A stretch of DNA of 49,139 bases. Origin: Acidobacteriaceae bacterium. Lineage in GTDB: Bacteria > Acidobacteriota > Terriglobia > Terriglobales > Acidobacteriaceae. The notes beneath the pieces are model-generated. The model was not told where the DNA came from. It did not search any database and worked only from the letters and a program-made list of their open reading frames with translations. Made by a program: the position numbers and the translations under genes. The DNA lies in assembly GCA_025355505.1 (NCBI GenBank), contig JANXZM010000037.1, positions 1-49,139 on the forward strand, in the 5' to 3' direction. Of this stretch, positions 24,984 to 32,359 are shown piece after piece. Each line of letters starts with the position of its first letter. The stretch's first letter is position 1.

Positions 24984-25928
24984 TTACTCCCAGACTCCGG
25001 TCAAGGACTTAACCACAGCTCGAAAGAGCGGAGGTGGAACTGCGTTCCCTATCATTTGAAAGCGGTCCCTGATGGTTCCGCGATCCCAGCACCAAGACCT
25101 CGGAAAGCCCTGCAAAGCGGCGCACTCCCGATAAGACAGCCGTCTCGGCCTTCCCGCGCGAGTGAACTCCCAATGGTCAGTATCAATCCGTCGCAGAGGA
25201 GGGCTCGCCGGATGTAACGGAACGTGGCGCCAGTGACCGACTATGCAAGGGCTCGGTTGCCCCCACGAGTGGCGACGCTTCCGCGATAAATAATACCAAT
25301 GAAAGGGCTCGGTGTTGAATTCGCCTTCGGGCCATCGTGGAAAACGATTTATCACATTGCGCTGGCTCACGTACTTCCTGCCGGTACCTGGTCCATAGGT
25401 TGGTTTCGGGAATTTGTATTCAAACGTCTGATCGGAACGCACGCCCACCAAGAAAACTCGGCGACGATTCTGCGCTACGCCATAATCCTTGGCATTCAGC
25501 ACGGACCATTGCACTCGGTAACCCGCCGCCCGGTACCGGATTAGTTGATTGCTCAGGAGATCGCGGTTCTCGCCGAACACCATTCCATTGACGTTTTCAA
25601 CTATGAACGCCTTTGGTAGAACGTCGCGCAAGACGCGATCAAATTCACGATAAAGATAGTTCCGGGCGTCGGTCTTCCATTTGCGCTTGCCCCCTTGCGT
25701 GTAACCTTGGCAGGGGTAGCAGCCGACCAAGAGATCGGCAGTTTGAAATTTGTGGAAGTCGCGAATGTCTCCGCATTCAATGTTCGAGCCATCAATATTT
25801 TCTTTGTAGGTGTCACAGGCTGTCTGCCAGATGTCGTTTGCCCAGACGATCTTGTACCCGAGTTTCTGCAGAGCGTAGTCGGACCCGCCACATCCGCTAA
25901 AGAGTGAGATCGCTTTCTTTAATGCCAT
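24984..25928 (-). CDS. DNA (cytosine-5-)-methyltransferase of a type II restriction system
   Basis: A 314-residue C5-methyltransferase with all main motifs in order: I ISLFSGCGGSDYAL (7-20), IV GCYPCQGYT with catalytic Cys73, VI IVENVNGM (109-116), VIII AQNRRRVF (152-159), IX RECAALQGFP (267-276) and X GNAVPPP (294-300). The usual PPCQ of motif IV is here YPCQ, a mild deviation. The target-recognition region (about 190-260) is short and Trp/His/Arg-rich. The ATG at 25928 (MALKKAIS) is chosen; the frame is open further upstream but that extension crosses a hairpin. It is the first gene of a leftward operon with a ParB-like protein, a nuclease and Vsr. Visibly lower GC than flanking genes suggests transfer. 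Confidence 0.95.
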   Translation of the reverse strand: MALKKAISLFSGCGGSDYALQKLGYKIVWANDIWQTACDTYKENIDGSNIECGDIRDFHKFQTADLLVGCYPCQGYTQGGKRKWKTDARNYLYREFDRVLRDVLPKAFIVENVNGMVFGENRDLLSNQLIRYRAAGYRVQWSVLNAKDYGVAQNRRRVFLVGVRSDQTFEYKFPKPTYGPGTGRKYVSQRNVINRFPRWPEGEFNTEPFHWYYLSRKRRHSWGQPSPCIVGHWRHVPLHPASPPLRRIDTDHWEFTRAGRPRRLSYRECAALQGFPRSWCWDRGTIRDRFQMIGNAVPPPLFRAVVKSLTGVWE

Positions 25929-25966
25929 GTCTCGCACTGAACGACTGATTCTAACGCTATCGACGG

Positions 25967-25995
25967 AAAAAGGGCCATGGATTTCCCCATGGCCC
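25967..25995 (-). terminator. Terminator-like hairpin ahead of the methyltransferase gene
   Basis: In the leftward sense a GGGCCATGG stem with CCATGGCCC is followed at once by TTTTT, a textbook intrinsic terminator. It sits only about 40 bases before the methyltransferase start codon, and no leftward gene lies in the kilobase upstream. It is therefore either insulation against outside read-through or an attenuator in the operon leader. A TAGAAT box at 25944-25949 (leftward sense) would allow a promoter between hairpin and gene. Confidence 0.6.
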
Positions 25996-26238
25996 CCTCG
26001 GTCGTGATCATTATCTACCAGTGTCGGGTAAGGATGTGTAGACCACTTTGGTGCTAGAGCGGTTCTCATGATGGGGTAGAGTGCGTACGCGCAGCGGGCT
26101 AAACAGGCTCCGGAAAAAGTCGCCAAGGGTGCAAAAGGCACACCGCAGGCGCTGAAGCGCGGACACATTTTCAACGACTGAGCGGCACGGGTGAACTCGT
26201 GCCCTTCCCAAACCCCGCCCATGTCGGAGTCTTTGGGT

Positions 26239-26300
26239 AAGCTGTAAGGCCAGAACCTGTTGCAGAGCTTGGCGGCAGGGCTGAACAGCTTGCGGAAAAA
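26239..26300. repeat. Dispersed repeat of about 62 bases, copy A
   Basis: Runs from AAGCTGTAAGGCCAGAACCT to CTGAACAGCTTGCGGAAAAA. A copy with few changes is at 26420-26480 in the same orientation. It lies in the gene-free kilobase 25996-26950. Confidence 0.75.
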
Positions 26301-26410
26301 TGCAATTTGACGAAGAGAAACAACCACCGGGGCTAAAGCCCGCGGTGATTTCAGAGGGCTTACGCGGCCCTGAAGGGCCGCTCTTCCACGGTGATCCACG
26401 CATTCGTGGG

Positions 26411-26481
26411 TTTTTCCGCAAGCTGTGAAGCCAGAACCTGGTGCAGACCTTGGCGGCACGGCTGAACAGCTTGCGGGAAAA
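26411..26481. repeat. Dispersed repeat copy B with terminal inverted repeats
   Basis: This copy is complete at both ends: it starts TTTTTCCGCAAGCTGTG and ends CAGCTTGCGGGAAAA, near-perfect inverted repeats of about 15 bases around the 62-base body shared with copy A. A lone TTTTTCCGCAA end recurs at about 26630-26640. The structure is that of a non-autonomous miniature element or a large REP-like unit. Confidence 0.7.
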
Positions 26482-26570
26482 GTGTTTTTTGCGCTCGCAG
26501 GCTTACCTCCGCGGCTAAAGCCGAATTCAAAACAAGGCAGTTACCGCAGCGCTGAAGCGCTGCGCCACCC

Positions 26571-26627
26571 AAAAACAAGTGCAACATCCAAACACAAGTG
26601 CAACATCCAAAAACAAGTGCAACATCG
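26571..26627. repeat. Three tandem 19-base repeats
   Basis: The unit AAAAACAAGTGCAACATCC occurs three times head to tail (26571-26589, 26590-26608, 26609-26627) with one change in each of units 2 and 3. There are no spacers, so it is not a CRISPR array. It lies between the dispersed repeats and the DUF2252 gene. Confidence 0.9.
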
Positions 26628-26689
26628 GGTTTTTCCGCAATGAGAACTCCGGCCGTCCCTCCGGGACTTGAATCACTTTTCCGACTTTA

Positions 26690-26736
26690 CCCAGCGCTGA
26701 AGCGCTGGGCTAAGCTGGTTCGCCCCTCCGGGGCTT
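26690..26736. repeat. Dispersed repeat, CCCAGCGCTGAAG family (copy 2)
   Basis: Begins CCCAGCGCTGAAGCGCTGGG, a perfect hairpin, and continues with CTAAGCTGGTTCG and CCTCCGGGGC, matching 19931-19976 closely. Confidence 0.75.
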
Positions 26737-26817
26737 GGGGTTCTGGTGCTCCAACTCTTTCTTGACAGGGTGGGGCTATCTTCTTATTGTTGCTAACCGT
26801 TGTGGTTGCTGACTGTC

Positions 26818-26917
26818 GTTAGGGAAACTCTGATTCAGTGCCAACGAAGACCCTGAACCACAGGGTACACAGGGGTGCACGGAGGTACCCTGGGGACTTA
26901 ATCAGACTTTCCCTAAC
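26818..26917. repeat. 100-base nested palindromic element
   Basis: The outer arms are 22 bases each, 26818-26839 (GTTAGGGAAACTCTGATT then CAGT) and 26896-26917 (its inverse with about three mismatches). Inside lies a second perfect pair, CAGGGTAC (26861-26868) and GTACCCTG (26885-26892). Direct repeats starting CTAACCGTTGT occur at 26793 and at 26912, so the element is also bordered by a direct repeat of about 26 bases. It lies immediately before the DUF2252 gene. Confidence 0.75.
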
Positions 26918-26950
26918 CGTTGTTGTTGTGACTATCGTGGTTGTGAACAC

Positions 26951-28036
26951 ATGAACATTGTCAAGGCTACGAAGAAGTTTGAGGAATGGCTGGGGCGGCA
27001 GGTCCGGATTGTTGAACCCGATTTGCGGTTCAAGCATGAGCAGATGGCGGCGGCTCTTTTTCCGTTCTTTCGGGCGACATTCTATCGCTGGTTGCAGGTG
27101 TGGCCGGAGGTGTGTGCGGAGATGGATCGGGTGCCGCATATTTTGTCGGTGGGCGATTTGCACGTGGAGAATTTCGGCACCTGGCGAGACACCGAGGGGC
27201 GGCTGGTGTGGGGCGTCAACGATTTTGATGAAGCGTGTGTGTATCCCTACACGATGGACCTGGTGCGGCTGGCGACGAGCGCGTTGCTGGCTACTCGGGA
27301 ACATCGTCTGGCGATGAAGGCGAAGGAGTCGGCGGCGGCGATTTTGGCGGGATACGAGCGCGGGATGGAAGAGGGCGGGCGTCCGTTTGTGTTGGGCGAG
27401 AACCATGAGTGGTTGCGGGCGATTGCGGAGAGCAAGCTGCGCGATCCGGTGGTGTTCTGGCAGAAGATGGATCGTCTCCCTACGGTGAAGGCAGAGATAC
27501 CGGAGAGCGCGCGGGAGGCGATCGAGCATCTGCTGCCGGAGCGGGGCCTACGGTACCGGCTGACGCGGCGGGTGGCAGGGCTGGGAAGCTTGGGGCGTCC
27601 GCGACTGGTGGCGATTGCGGAGTGGAAAGGCGGGCGGGTGGCGCGGGAAGCGAAGGCGTTGCTGTCATCGGCGTGGCAGTGGCTGAATCCGGATGGGGCG
27701 CCGGCGGAAATTTTGTATGGTGCGATTCTGCGGCGGGCGGTGCGGTGTCCCGATCCTTATGTGCAGATGCGGGGACACTGGATTGTGCGGCGGCTGTCGC
27801 CACATTGCTCGCGCATTGAACTGGATGCGCTTGGAAGCAGTCGAGGGGAATTGCGACTGCTGGAGGCGATGGGAAAAGAGACGGCGAATATACATGTGGG
27901 GACGGAAGAAAAGCGGCGTGCGATCCTGAAGGATTTGCGGGGACGAAAAGGGAACTGGCTGGCGGGGGCGGCGCAGGCGATGGCCGATGGGCTGGAAAAA
28001 GATTGGCGAGTGTGGAAGGAGCGCCGGCAGAGCTAG
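26951..28036 (+). CDS. DUF2252 family protein
   Basis: A 361-residue protein of the DUF2252 family, which has a kinase-like (aminoglycoside/choline-kinase-type) fold but no established biochemical role. The two hallmark motifs are present: GDLHVENFGTW (68-78), equivalent to the catalytic loop, and VNDFDEA (89-95), equivalent to the metal-binding DFD loop. The C-terminal half has RGHWIVRRLSPHCSRIELD, also typical. No signal peptide or membrane segment. It is transcribed alone, with a strong terminator overlapping its stop codon. The promoter region is filled with the palindromic element at 26818-26917. Confidence 0.88.
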   Translation: MNIVKATKKFEEWLGRQVRIVEPDLRFKHEQMAAALFPFFRATFYRWLQVWPEVCAEMDRVPHILSVGDLHVENFGTWRDTEGRLVWGVNDFDEACVYPYTMDLVRLATSALLATREHRLAMKAKESAAAILAGYERGMEEGGRPFVLGENHEWLRAIAESKLRDPVVFWQKMDRLPTVKAEIPESAREAIEHLLPERGLRYRLTRRVAGLGSLGRPRLVAIAEWKGGRVAREAKALLSSAWQWLNPDGAPAEILYGAILRRAVRCPDPYVQMRGHWIVRRLSPHCSRIELDALGSSRGELRLLEAMGKETANIHVGTEEKRRAILKDLRGRKGNWLAGAAQAMADGLEKDWRVWKERRQS

Positions 28037-28057
28037 ACTCTGCCGGCGCTTTTTATT
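28020..28057 (+). terminator. Rho-independent terminator of the DUF2252 gene
   Basis: A perfect 13-base stem, AGCGCCGGCAGAG with CTCTGCCGGCGCT, a five-base loop CTAGA and then TTTTTATT. The stop codon TAG lies in the loop, so the left arm encodes the last codons. Confidence 0.92.
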
Positions 28058-28541
28058 GGAGAGAGAGTCCGTGCGAGGACTGTGGTGGATCGAAGAGCCG
28101 GAATTCCAGTGCTTGAGGTTTGTTTTCAGCCCCGATGGTGATGAGAGCGTCGAGGATGTATTCGAGGGCAGCGGGGGAGCCGGACCAGACGCGAGAAAAG
28201 GACTCGCGATGAACCGCGAGTTCGCCGACGAGACGGCCGACGGAATCGGGGCCGAGGTCGAAATCGGCCAGAGTCGGGTCGCTGCCAATGGGCAGCGGCG
28301 GGTGGAGAGCAGGAGGAAGGCGAAGGCTGGCCTGAGTTAGCCAGTGGGCGATGAGGGCTTTGAGATGCTGGCGGCAGCAGACGCTCCGCATGTCTTTCTG
28401 CGAGGCGAGCGAGGAATGCCAGGAGAGGATTTTGAGGCGGTCAAGCCAGCGGTTCTCGACCACTAAGAACCATCCTGTATGGCGAAAGGTATCGAGATTG
28501 CAAACGGAGCACGGCGAGCGTTTTGTGATTGCGTAATCCAT
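28053..28541 (-). CDS. Uncharacterised protein with an N-terminal CxxC motif
   Basis: About 162 residues, no family recognised. A possible zinc-binding set occurs near the start: CSVC (KRSPCSVCNLDTF) and later SVCCRQHL, giving four or five cysteines plus a histidine. The rest is helical, with a Pro-rich loop (LRLPPALHPPLPIGSDP). The ATG at 28541 is preferred, as AGAGG lies five bases upstream; an in-frame TTG at 28565 is weaker. It is 20 bases downstream of another small cysteine-containing protein, so the two form a short operon, itself preceded by a perfect CRP-type palindrome about 220 bases upstream. Confidence 0.65.
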   Translation of the reverse strand: MDYAITKRSPCSVCNLDTFRHTGWFLVVENRWLDRLKILSWHSSLASQKDMRSVCCRQHLKALIAHWLTQASLRLPPALHPPLPIGSDPTLADFDLGPDSVGRLVGELAVHRESFSRVWSGSPAALEYILDALITIGAENKPQALEFRLFDPPQSSHGLSLQ

Positions 28542-28561
28542 CGGCGCCTCTTTCGACAATG

Positions 28562-28834
28562 TCAAGCGTTGGCTGCGGCGCGGGCGAGGGAGAGAGTACC
28601 CGCGCGTTCGCTGAGGGGGACAGTCATCATCCCGAGGGTGGTGTCGAAACGGAGCGTGAAGTGAGAGGAGCAGGTGTTGCAGAGCCAGAAGTGTTCGCGG
28701 CGGCGGAGTTTGCGCCGATTGCCGTCGAAAGCGGAGCTGAGGTCAGAAGGGAAAGTTTCGGCCAGAAACAGCTTGCCTTCGCGAAGGGAACGGAAGGGAA
28801 CGGTGCAGGTGGGGTTGGCGCATTTATGGAGCAT
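28562..28834 (-). CDS. Small putative zinc-ribbon protein
   Basis: A 90-residue protein beginning MLHKCANPTCTVPFRSLREG, with CxxxxC at Cys5/Cys10 and a second pair in LCNTCSSHF (about 52-55). Two cysteine pairs separated by about 40 residues are the layout of a treble-clef or zinc-ribbon. Between them is KLFLAETF and a basic stretch (GNRRKLRRREHFW). The function is unknown; nucleic-acid or protein binding is a guess. It is the first gene of a two-gene leftward operon. Confidence 0.75.
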   Translation of the reverse strand: MLHKCANPTCTVPFRSLREGKLFLAETFPSDLSSAFDGNRRKLRRREHFWLCNTCSSHFTLRFDTTLGMMTVPLSERAGTLSLARAAANA

Positions 28835-29188
28835 TGGCTAGGTCCAGTCTTCTCTTCTGTGAACTTCGGCCAGAGAGATTCCAAGGGCAGTGCATGTGAG
28901 AGGCCGAAGAGTTGGCGGGACACTAGGAATTATTAACCGTTAGTTACAGTGAGTTAGCAGTGGGAAAAGTGATGTGGGTTACGCTGCGCCGAGTTGAGTT
29001 GACGGCGAGCGGTCACGTCCGACGAAAGATCGTCCATGGGTCGCCGAACATTTTAGTTGTGATGGGGATCACAGCGTAATTAGTGACAGGGGGAATACCT
29101 GGAGCGAAATGCCCAAGACTGCATTCTGCGAGTTATCCGGAGTTAGTCCGGGGCAGCGTGTTGGGGATGGCCATTCATGCGGTAGCTT
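28835..29188. other. 354-base promoter region without a gene
   Basis: Lies between the DUF4337 stop and the start of the small zinc-protein operon, both leftward. Apart from the CRP-type palindrome at 29058-29073 nothing coding is seen. Confidence 0.5.
29058..29073 (-). promoter_or_regulatory. Perfect CRP-type palindrome
   Basis: TGTGATGGGGATCACA fits the CRP consensus TGTGA-N6-TCACA at every position. It shares TGTGAT-N2-GGATCAC with the site at 7630-7645. It faces the leftward small-protein operon (first start codon at 28834); the distance of about 224 bases implies either a long leader or an upstream-acting site. Confidence 0.65.
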
Positions 29189-29731
29189 CTAACGCACGAT
29201 CCAGGCAGAGGCGGCGAGAAGAATGCCGGCGGTCGCCATAAACAGGCCGAAGCGCCAGAATATGCGGCGACCGGTAAGCAGGGTGATGGATGTGATCACC
29301 AGGGCGATCTCCAGGAAGACTTCACCCAGATCGAGGCGGTCGACTTTGCGGTGGGCAAGTTCCGCCTCTTTTTCCAGTTCGCGCGCCCTGGCGTCGAGTT
29401 CTTTCTGCTCGTCTTTATAACGGTTGGCTTCTGCGCGATACTTTTGCTGGAGCTTGGCAGCGGCTTCGGCGTCTTTGGCGGCGACAATGGTGGTTAGATC
29501 GGCGAACAATTCGTCGGTGTGGCGGCGGATATTCTTAGCCTGGTAGTAGGCCCACTGGTCGGTGACTTTGTTCTGCAAAATAATTTCTTCGGTGTTTGTG
29601 CGATGGCCGAGCAGCGATACGGTTGCCAGCAAGACGGCCAGCACCGCCATGGTGAGCGTGACGGGGGCGAGATCGGGATGCTCCCTGGCGTGTTCGGCGT
29701 GCTCCTGCAGTTGGTCGAGTTCTTCGGACAT
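29189..29731 (-). CDS. DUF4337 family membrane protein
   Basis: A 180-residue inner-membrane protein. It opens with an acidic/histidine-rich stretch (MSEELDQLQEHAEHAREHPD), then one transmembrane helix (TMAVLAVLLATVSLLGHR), a coiled-coil-like charged region of about 75 residues (LQQKYRAEANRYKDEQKELD and following), and two closely spaced C-terminal helices (VFLEIALVITSITLL and FGLFMATAGILLAASAWIV). This order matches DUF4337, for which no function is established. It is transcribed alone and leftward, 92 bases after the YjbQ gene; the two could share a transcript. Confidence 0.82.
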   Translation of the reverse strand: MSEELDQLQEHAEHAREHPDLAPVTLTMAVLAVLLATVSLLGHRTNTEEIILQNKVTDQWAYYQAKNIRRHTDELFADLTTIVAAKDAEAAAKLQQKYRAEANRYKDEQKELDARARELEKEAELAHRKVDRLDLGEVFLEIALVITSITLLTGRRIFWRFGLFMATAGILLAASAWIVR

Positions 29732-29823
29732 GGTATGGGGCTCCTGTTACTAAATGCGCTGCGAGGTTCGGGCTGCGGGCTACGGGCCTTTTTTCAACGA
29801 GCTTTGAGGATAAACCAAGTTAA

Positions 29824-30237
29824 CTATTCTCCCATCACTTTAATGATGACTTTTTTGTCGCGCTGGCCGTCGAATTCGGCGTAGAAAATCTGCTGCCAGG
29901 GGCCGAAGTCGAGTTTTCCGTTGGTGACAGGGACGATGACCTCGTGCTGAATGATCAGCGATTTGAGGTGAGCGTCTCCGTTGTCTTCTCCGGTCTGGTG
30001 ATGCAGGTAGTTCTGCCGGAAGGGAGCGAGGGTTTCCAGCCAGTGGTTGATGTCTTGGATCAGACCGCTCTCGTTGTCGTTAACATAAACCCCGGCGGTG
30101 ATGTGCATGGCGGAGACGAGGATTATGCCGTCTTTGATTCCAGACTTTTTCAGCGCGGCCTCAACCTGCGGGGTCAGGTGAATATAGGCTCGCTTGGTTT
30201 TGGTGTGCAGGGTCAGGTATTCGGTGTGAAATTTCAT
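29824..30237 (-). CDS. YjbQ/UPF0047 family protein
   Basis: A compact 137-residue beta-barrel-like protein of the YjbQ (UPF0047) family. Members have weak thiamine-phosphate-synthase activity; the physiological role is not settled. Recognisable blocks are [20 protein letters not shown] (with the conserved His), [40 protein letters not shown] and the closing [18 protein letters not shown]. The ATG at 30237 ([10 protein letters not shown]) is the normal family start; the frame is open about 100 bases further upstream but without support. The dispersed repeat at 30307-30330 lies in its upstream region. Confidence 0.93.
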   Translation of the reverse strand: MKFHTEYLTLHTKTKRAYIHLTPQVEAALKKSGIKDGIILVSAMHITAGVYVNDNESGLIQDINHWLETLAPFRQNYLHHQTGEDNGDAHLKSLIIQHEVIVPVTNGKLDFGPWQQIFYAEFDGQRDKKVIIKVMGE

Positions 30238-30306
30238 GGGTTCGGTCCAAAAAGTTGTAACAAAAACGACTTTGGCAGCATTAAAAGGGGCGTCCGATCT
30301 CGAAGA

Positions 30307-30330
30307 ACTTACGGTATCGCTAAAGCGATA
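30307..30330 (+). repeat. Dispersed palindrome, ACTTACGG family (copy 2)
   Basis: ACTTACGGTATCGCTAAAGC then GATA, with stem TATCGCT/AGCGATA. Same family as 19247-19280 and 41602-41634, but without the CCTGATAC tail. Confidence 0.65.
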
Positions 30331-30363
30331 GCTCGACACGAAGCCAAATTTCGCCGCAGCCTG

Positions 30364-32262
30364 TCAGGCCGGAATCTCTTCGCGGCGATCCGGGTTCGCT
30401 GCAGCCGCTGGGAGCCGCAGGCGGAAGGTGGTGCCAGCTCCGACGATGGAATCGAATTTCACCTCGCCATAGTGCCACTGCATGATCTGGTAGGTTTGGG
30501 CCAGGCCGATTCCGCTGCCGCCTTGGTCGCCCTTGGTGGTGAAGTAGAGTTCAAAAAGTTTTTCCTGGGCTTCGGGCGGAATGCCGCAGCCCTGATCCAT
30601 GACTTCGGCGAAAATCATTTCGCCCTCGCGGTGCGCTTTCAGAGTAAGCATTCCTCCCGCCGTCATGGACTGGACCCCGTTCAACACCAGGTTCAAAATC
30701 GCCTGCTTTATCAGATCGGAATCGACGCGCACCATGAGCGCGTGATCTTGGTTGGGCCACTCGTCGTTCCGCGCGTGCTGGTTGGGCAGTTCCAGCACGA
30801 CGCGCACGCCGTGACGGGCGGCATCGGGCGCGGCCAGCACCGACACACTCTCCAGAATCTTGCGCAAGTCCAGGTCTTCCAGTCTTAGATCGCGGGGACG
30901 GGTGAAGTCCACCAGGATTTGCACGACACGGTCGAGGCGGTGAATTTCGCTGCCGATGATGTCCATGTGGCGGCGGGTGTCGGGATCGTCCTGCTGCAGT
31001 TTATTTTGCAACAACTGTAAGTGGAGGACGATGGCGTTGATGGGATTTTTGACCTCGTGGGCGACGCCTCGGGTGAGCCGGCCGCTGGCGGAAAGGCGTC
31101 GCGAAATTTCAATCTCGTTCTCGATGCGCCGAACCGATTCGGCATCGCGCATGGTCAGCAGCGCGCCAATGGGCGTTCCTTTTTCCTGAATGAAGTCGAG
31201 CGACACCTGCACCCGGCGGCCATCGGCAGCGTCGAATTCGTACTGCACCAGCGGACGTTGCTTCTGGAATGCCGGCAGAACCACGGCGCCGAGCACGGTT
31301 CCGTCGGAAAAAATCTCTTCCGCTGTGTGTCCCAGAATTTCACGACGCGGGCGTCCCAGAAATTTTTCCGCCGAGGCGCTCACCAGCACCACCCGCGAAT
31401 CACGGGTAAACAACATAAGCCCGTCCTGGAGTTTGGTCATGACCTGCTCGACGTTGTCTTTGAGCGCGGAAAAAATCTGGTTGGTATCGCGAATTTGCCG
31501 GCCCAGGTGCGCAATCTTCAGCGACACCAGTCCAACCTCGTCGTCCGAACCGGACTCTTCGGCGGGCAAGATATCTCCGGCGCTCGCGCTGTCGAGGTTC
31601 CGGGCGATGGCCTTTAAGGGGCCGAGGGCGACGTTGGAAACCACGGCCGCCAGGACCAGCGAACAAAAAATCGCGAGGACGGAAAAGAAAGCGGCCTGCT
31701 GCAGTTTGGGCGTCAGTTCGTTGCGCAGAAAAACGGTCGAGACGCCGACCCGAACACTGCCAAAGGCCTGCCTGTCGAGTTCCAGCCCGATACTCACGTC
31801 ATAAACCGTGGCCGGGGCGTAGAGCAAGCGTAACTGGCGCCGGAAGCCCGCGTCGCGCAACCCGCCCAAGCGAGGACGTTCCGGAACCGGCTTGCCATTC
31901 AGAGCGGGATTGGTATCGAGAATGGCGACTCCATTCGGATCAATGATGGCGGCATCGTAGATGATGCGAGAATTTCCCACCACCGCTTCGAGCATGTCGT
32001 TGAGGTTGGTGTCGGTCTGCAGATAATTGGTGATGGCGGCACGCAGTGCCTTGGGATTGTTGGTGTCAACCCGCGTGCTGGTCAGATCGGGCACCGCTTT
32101 GGATGCGGCGTACTCCAGTTGATTGGTGAGCTGGGAAGCGGTTTCATCGGCCCAGAGCAAGCGCTGGCGCAGCAGTTGCGAGAGATAGATCCAGGAAAAG
32201 CCGACGACCATCGCCGTGAACAGCGTGGTGATCACGAACACGATGATGAATTTGCGGGTCAT
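30364..32262 (-). CDS. Membrane-bound sensor histidine kinase (NtrB/AtoS-like)
   Basis: A 632-residue sensor kinase. Domains in order: transmembrane helix 1 (about 5-28), an extracytoplasmic sensor region (about 30-185), transmembrane helix 2 (about 190-215, SVLAIFCSLVLAAVVSNVAL), a HAMP-like linker (to about 265), a PAS domain (about 275-375, QDGLMLFTRDSRVVLVSASA), the HisKA domain with phospho-acceptor His402 (GVAHEVKNPINAI) and the ATPase domain with N box LNLVLNGVQSM, G1 DQGCGIPP and G2 GGSGIGL. It is encoded 97 bases after its probable partner, the sigma-54-type response regulator, on the same strand. The signal is unknown. Confidence 0.95.
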   Translation of the reverse strand: MTRKFIIVFVITTLFTAMVVGFSWIYLSQLLRQRLLWADETASQLTNQLEYAASKAVPDLTSTRVDTNNPKALRAAITNYLQTDTNLNDMLEAVVGNSRIIYDAAIIDPNGVAILDTNPALNGKPVPERPRLGGLRDAGFRRQLRLLYAPATVYDVSIGLELDRQAFGSVRVGVSTVFLRNELTPKLQQAAFFSVLAIFCSLVLAAVVSNVALGPLKAIARNLDSASAGDILPAEESGSDDEVGLVSLKIAHLGRQIRDTNQIFSALKDNVEQVMTKLQDGLMLFTRDSRVVLVSASAEKFLGRPRREILGHTAEEIFSDGTVLGAVVLPAFQKQRPLVQYEFDAADGRRVQVSLDFIQEKGTPIGALLTMRDAESVRRIENEIEISRRLSASGRLTRGVAHEVKNPINAIVLHLQLLQNKLQQDDPDTRRHMDIIGSEIHRLDRVVQILVDFTRPRDLRLEDLDLRKILESVSVLAAPDAARHGVRVVLELPNQHARNDEWPNQDHALMVRVDSDLIKQAILNLVLNGVQSMTAGGMLTLKAHREGEMIFAEVMDQGCGIPPEAQEKLFELYFTTKGDQGGSGIGLAQTYQIMQWHYGEVKFDSIVGAGTTFRLRLPAAAANPDRREEIPA

Positions 32263-32359
32263 ATTTTAGAAAAGTTCTCAGTTCTGAGTGAGCGCCACAA
32301 AACGTTTCCGATTCCTGAGAACTCACAGCACTGGCGCGGCGCGGCATGCGAGCAACTCG

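Noticed and set aside
26571-26627. Tandem repeats considered as a CRISPR array
   Set aside because: Units are directly adjacent without spacers and only 19 bases long; no cas genes.
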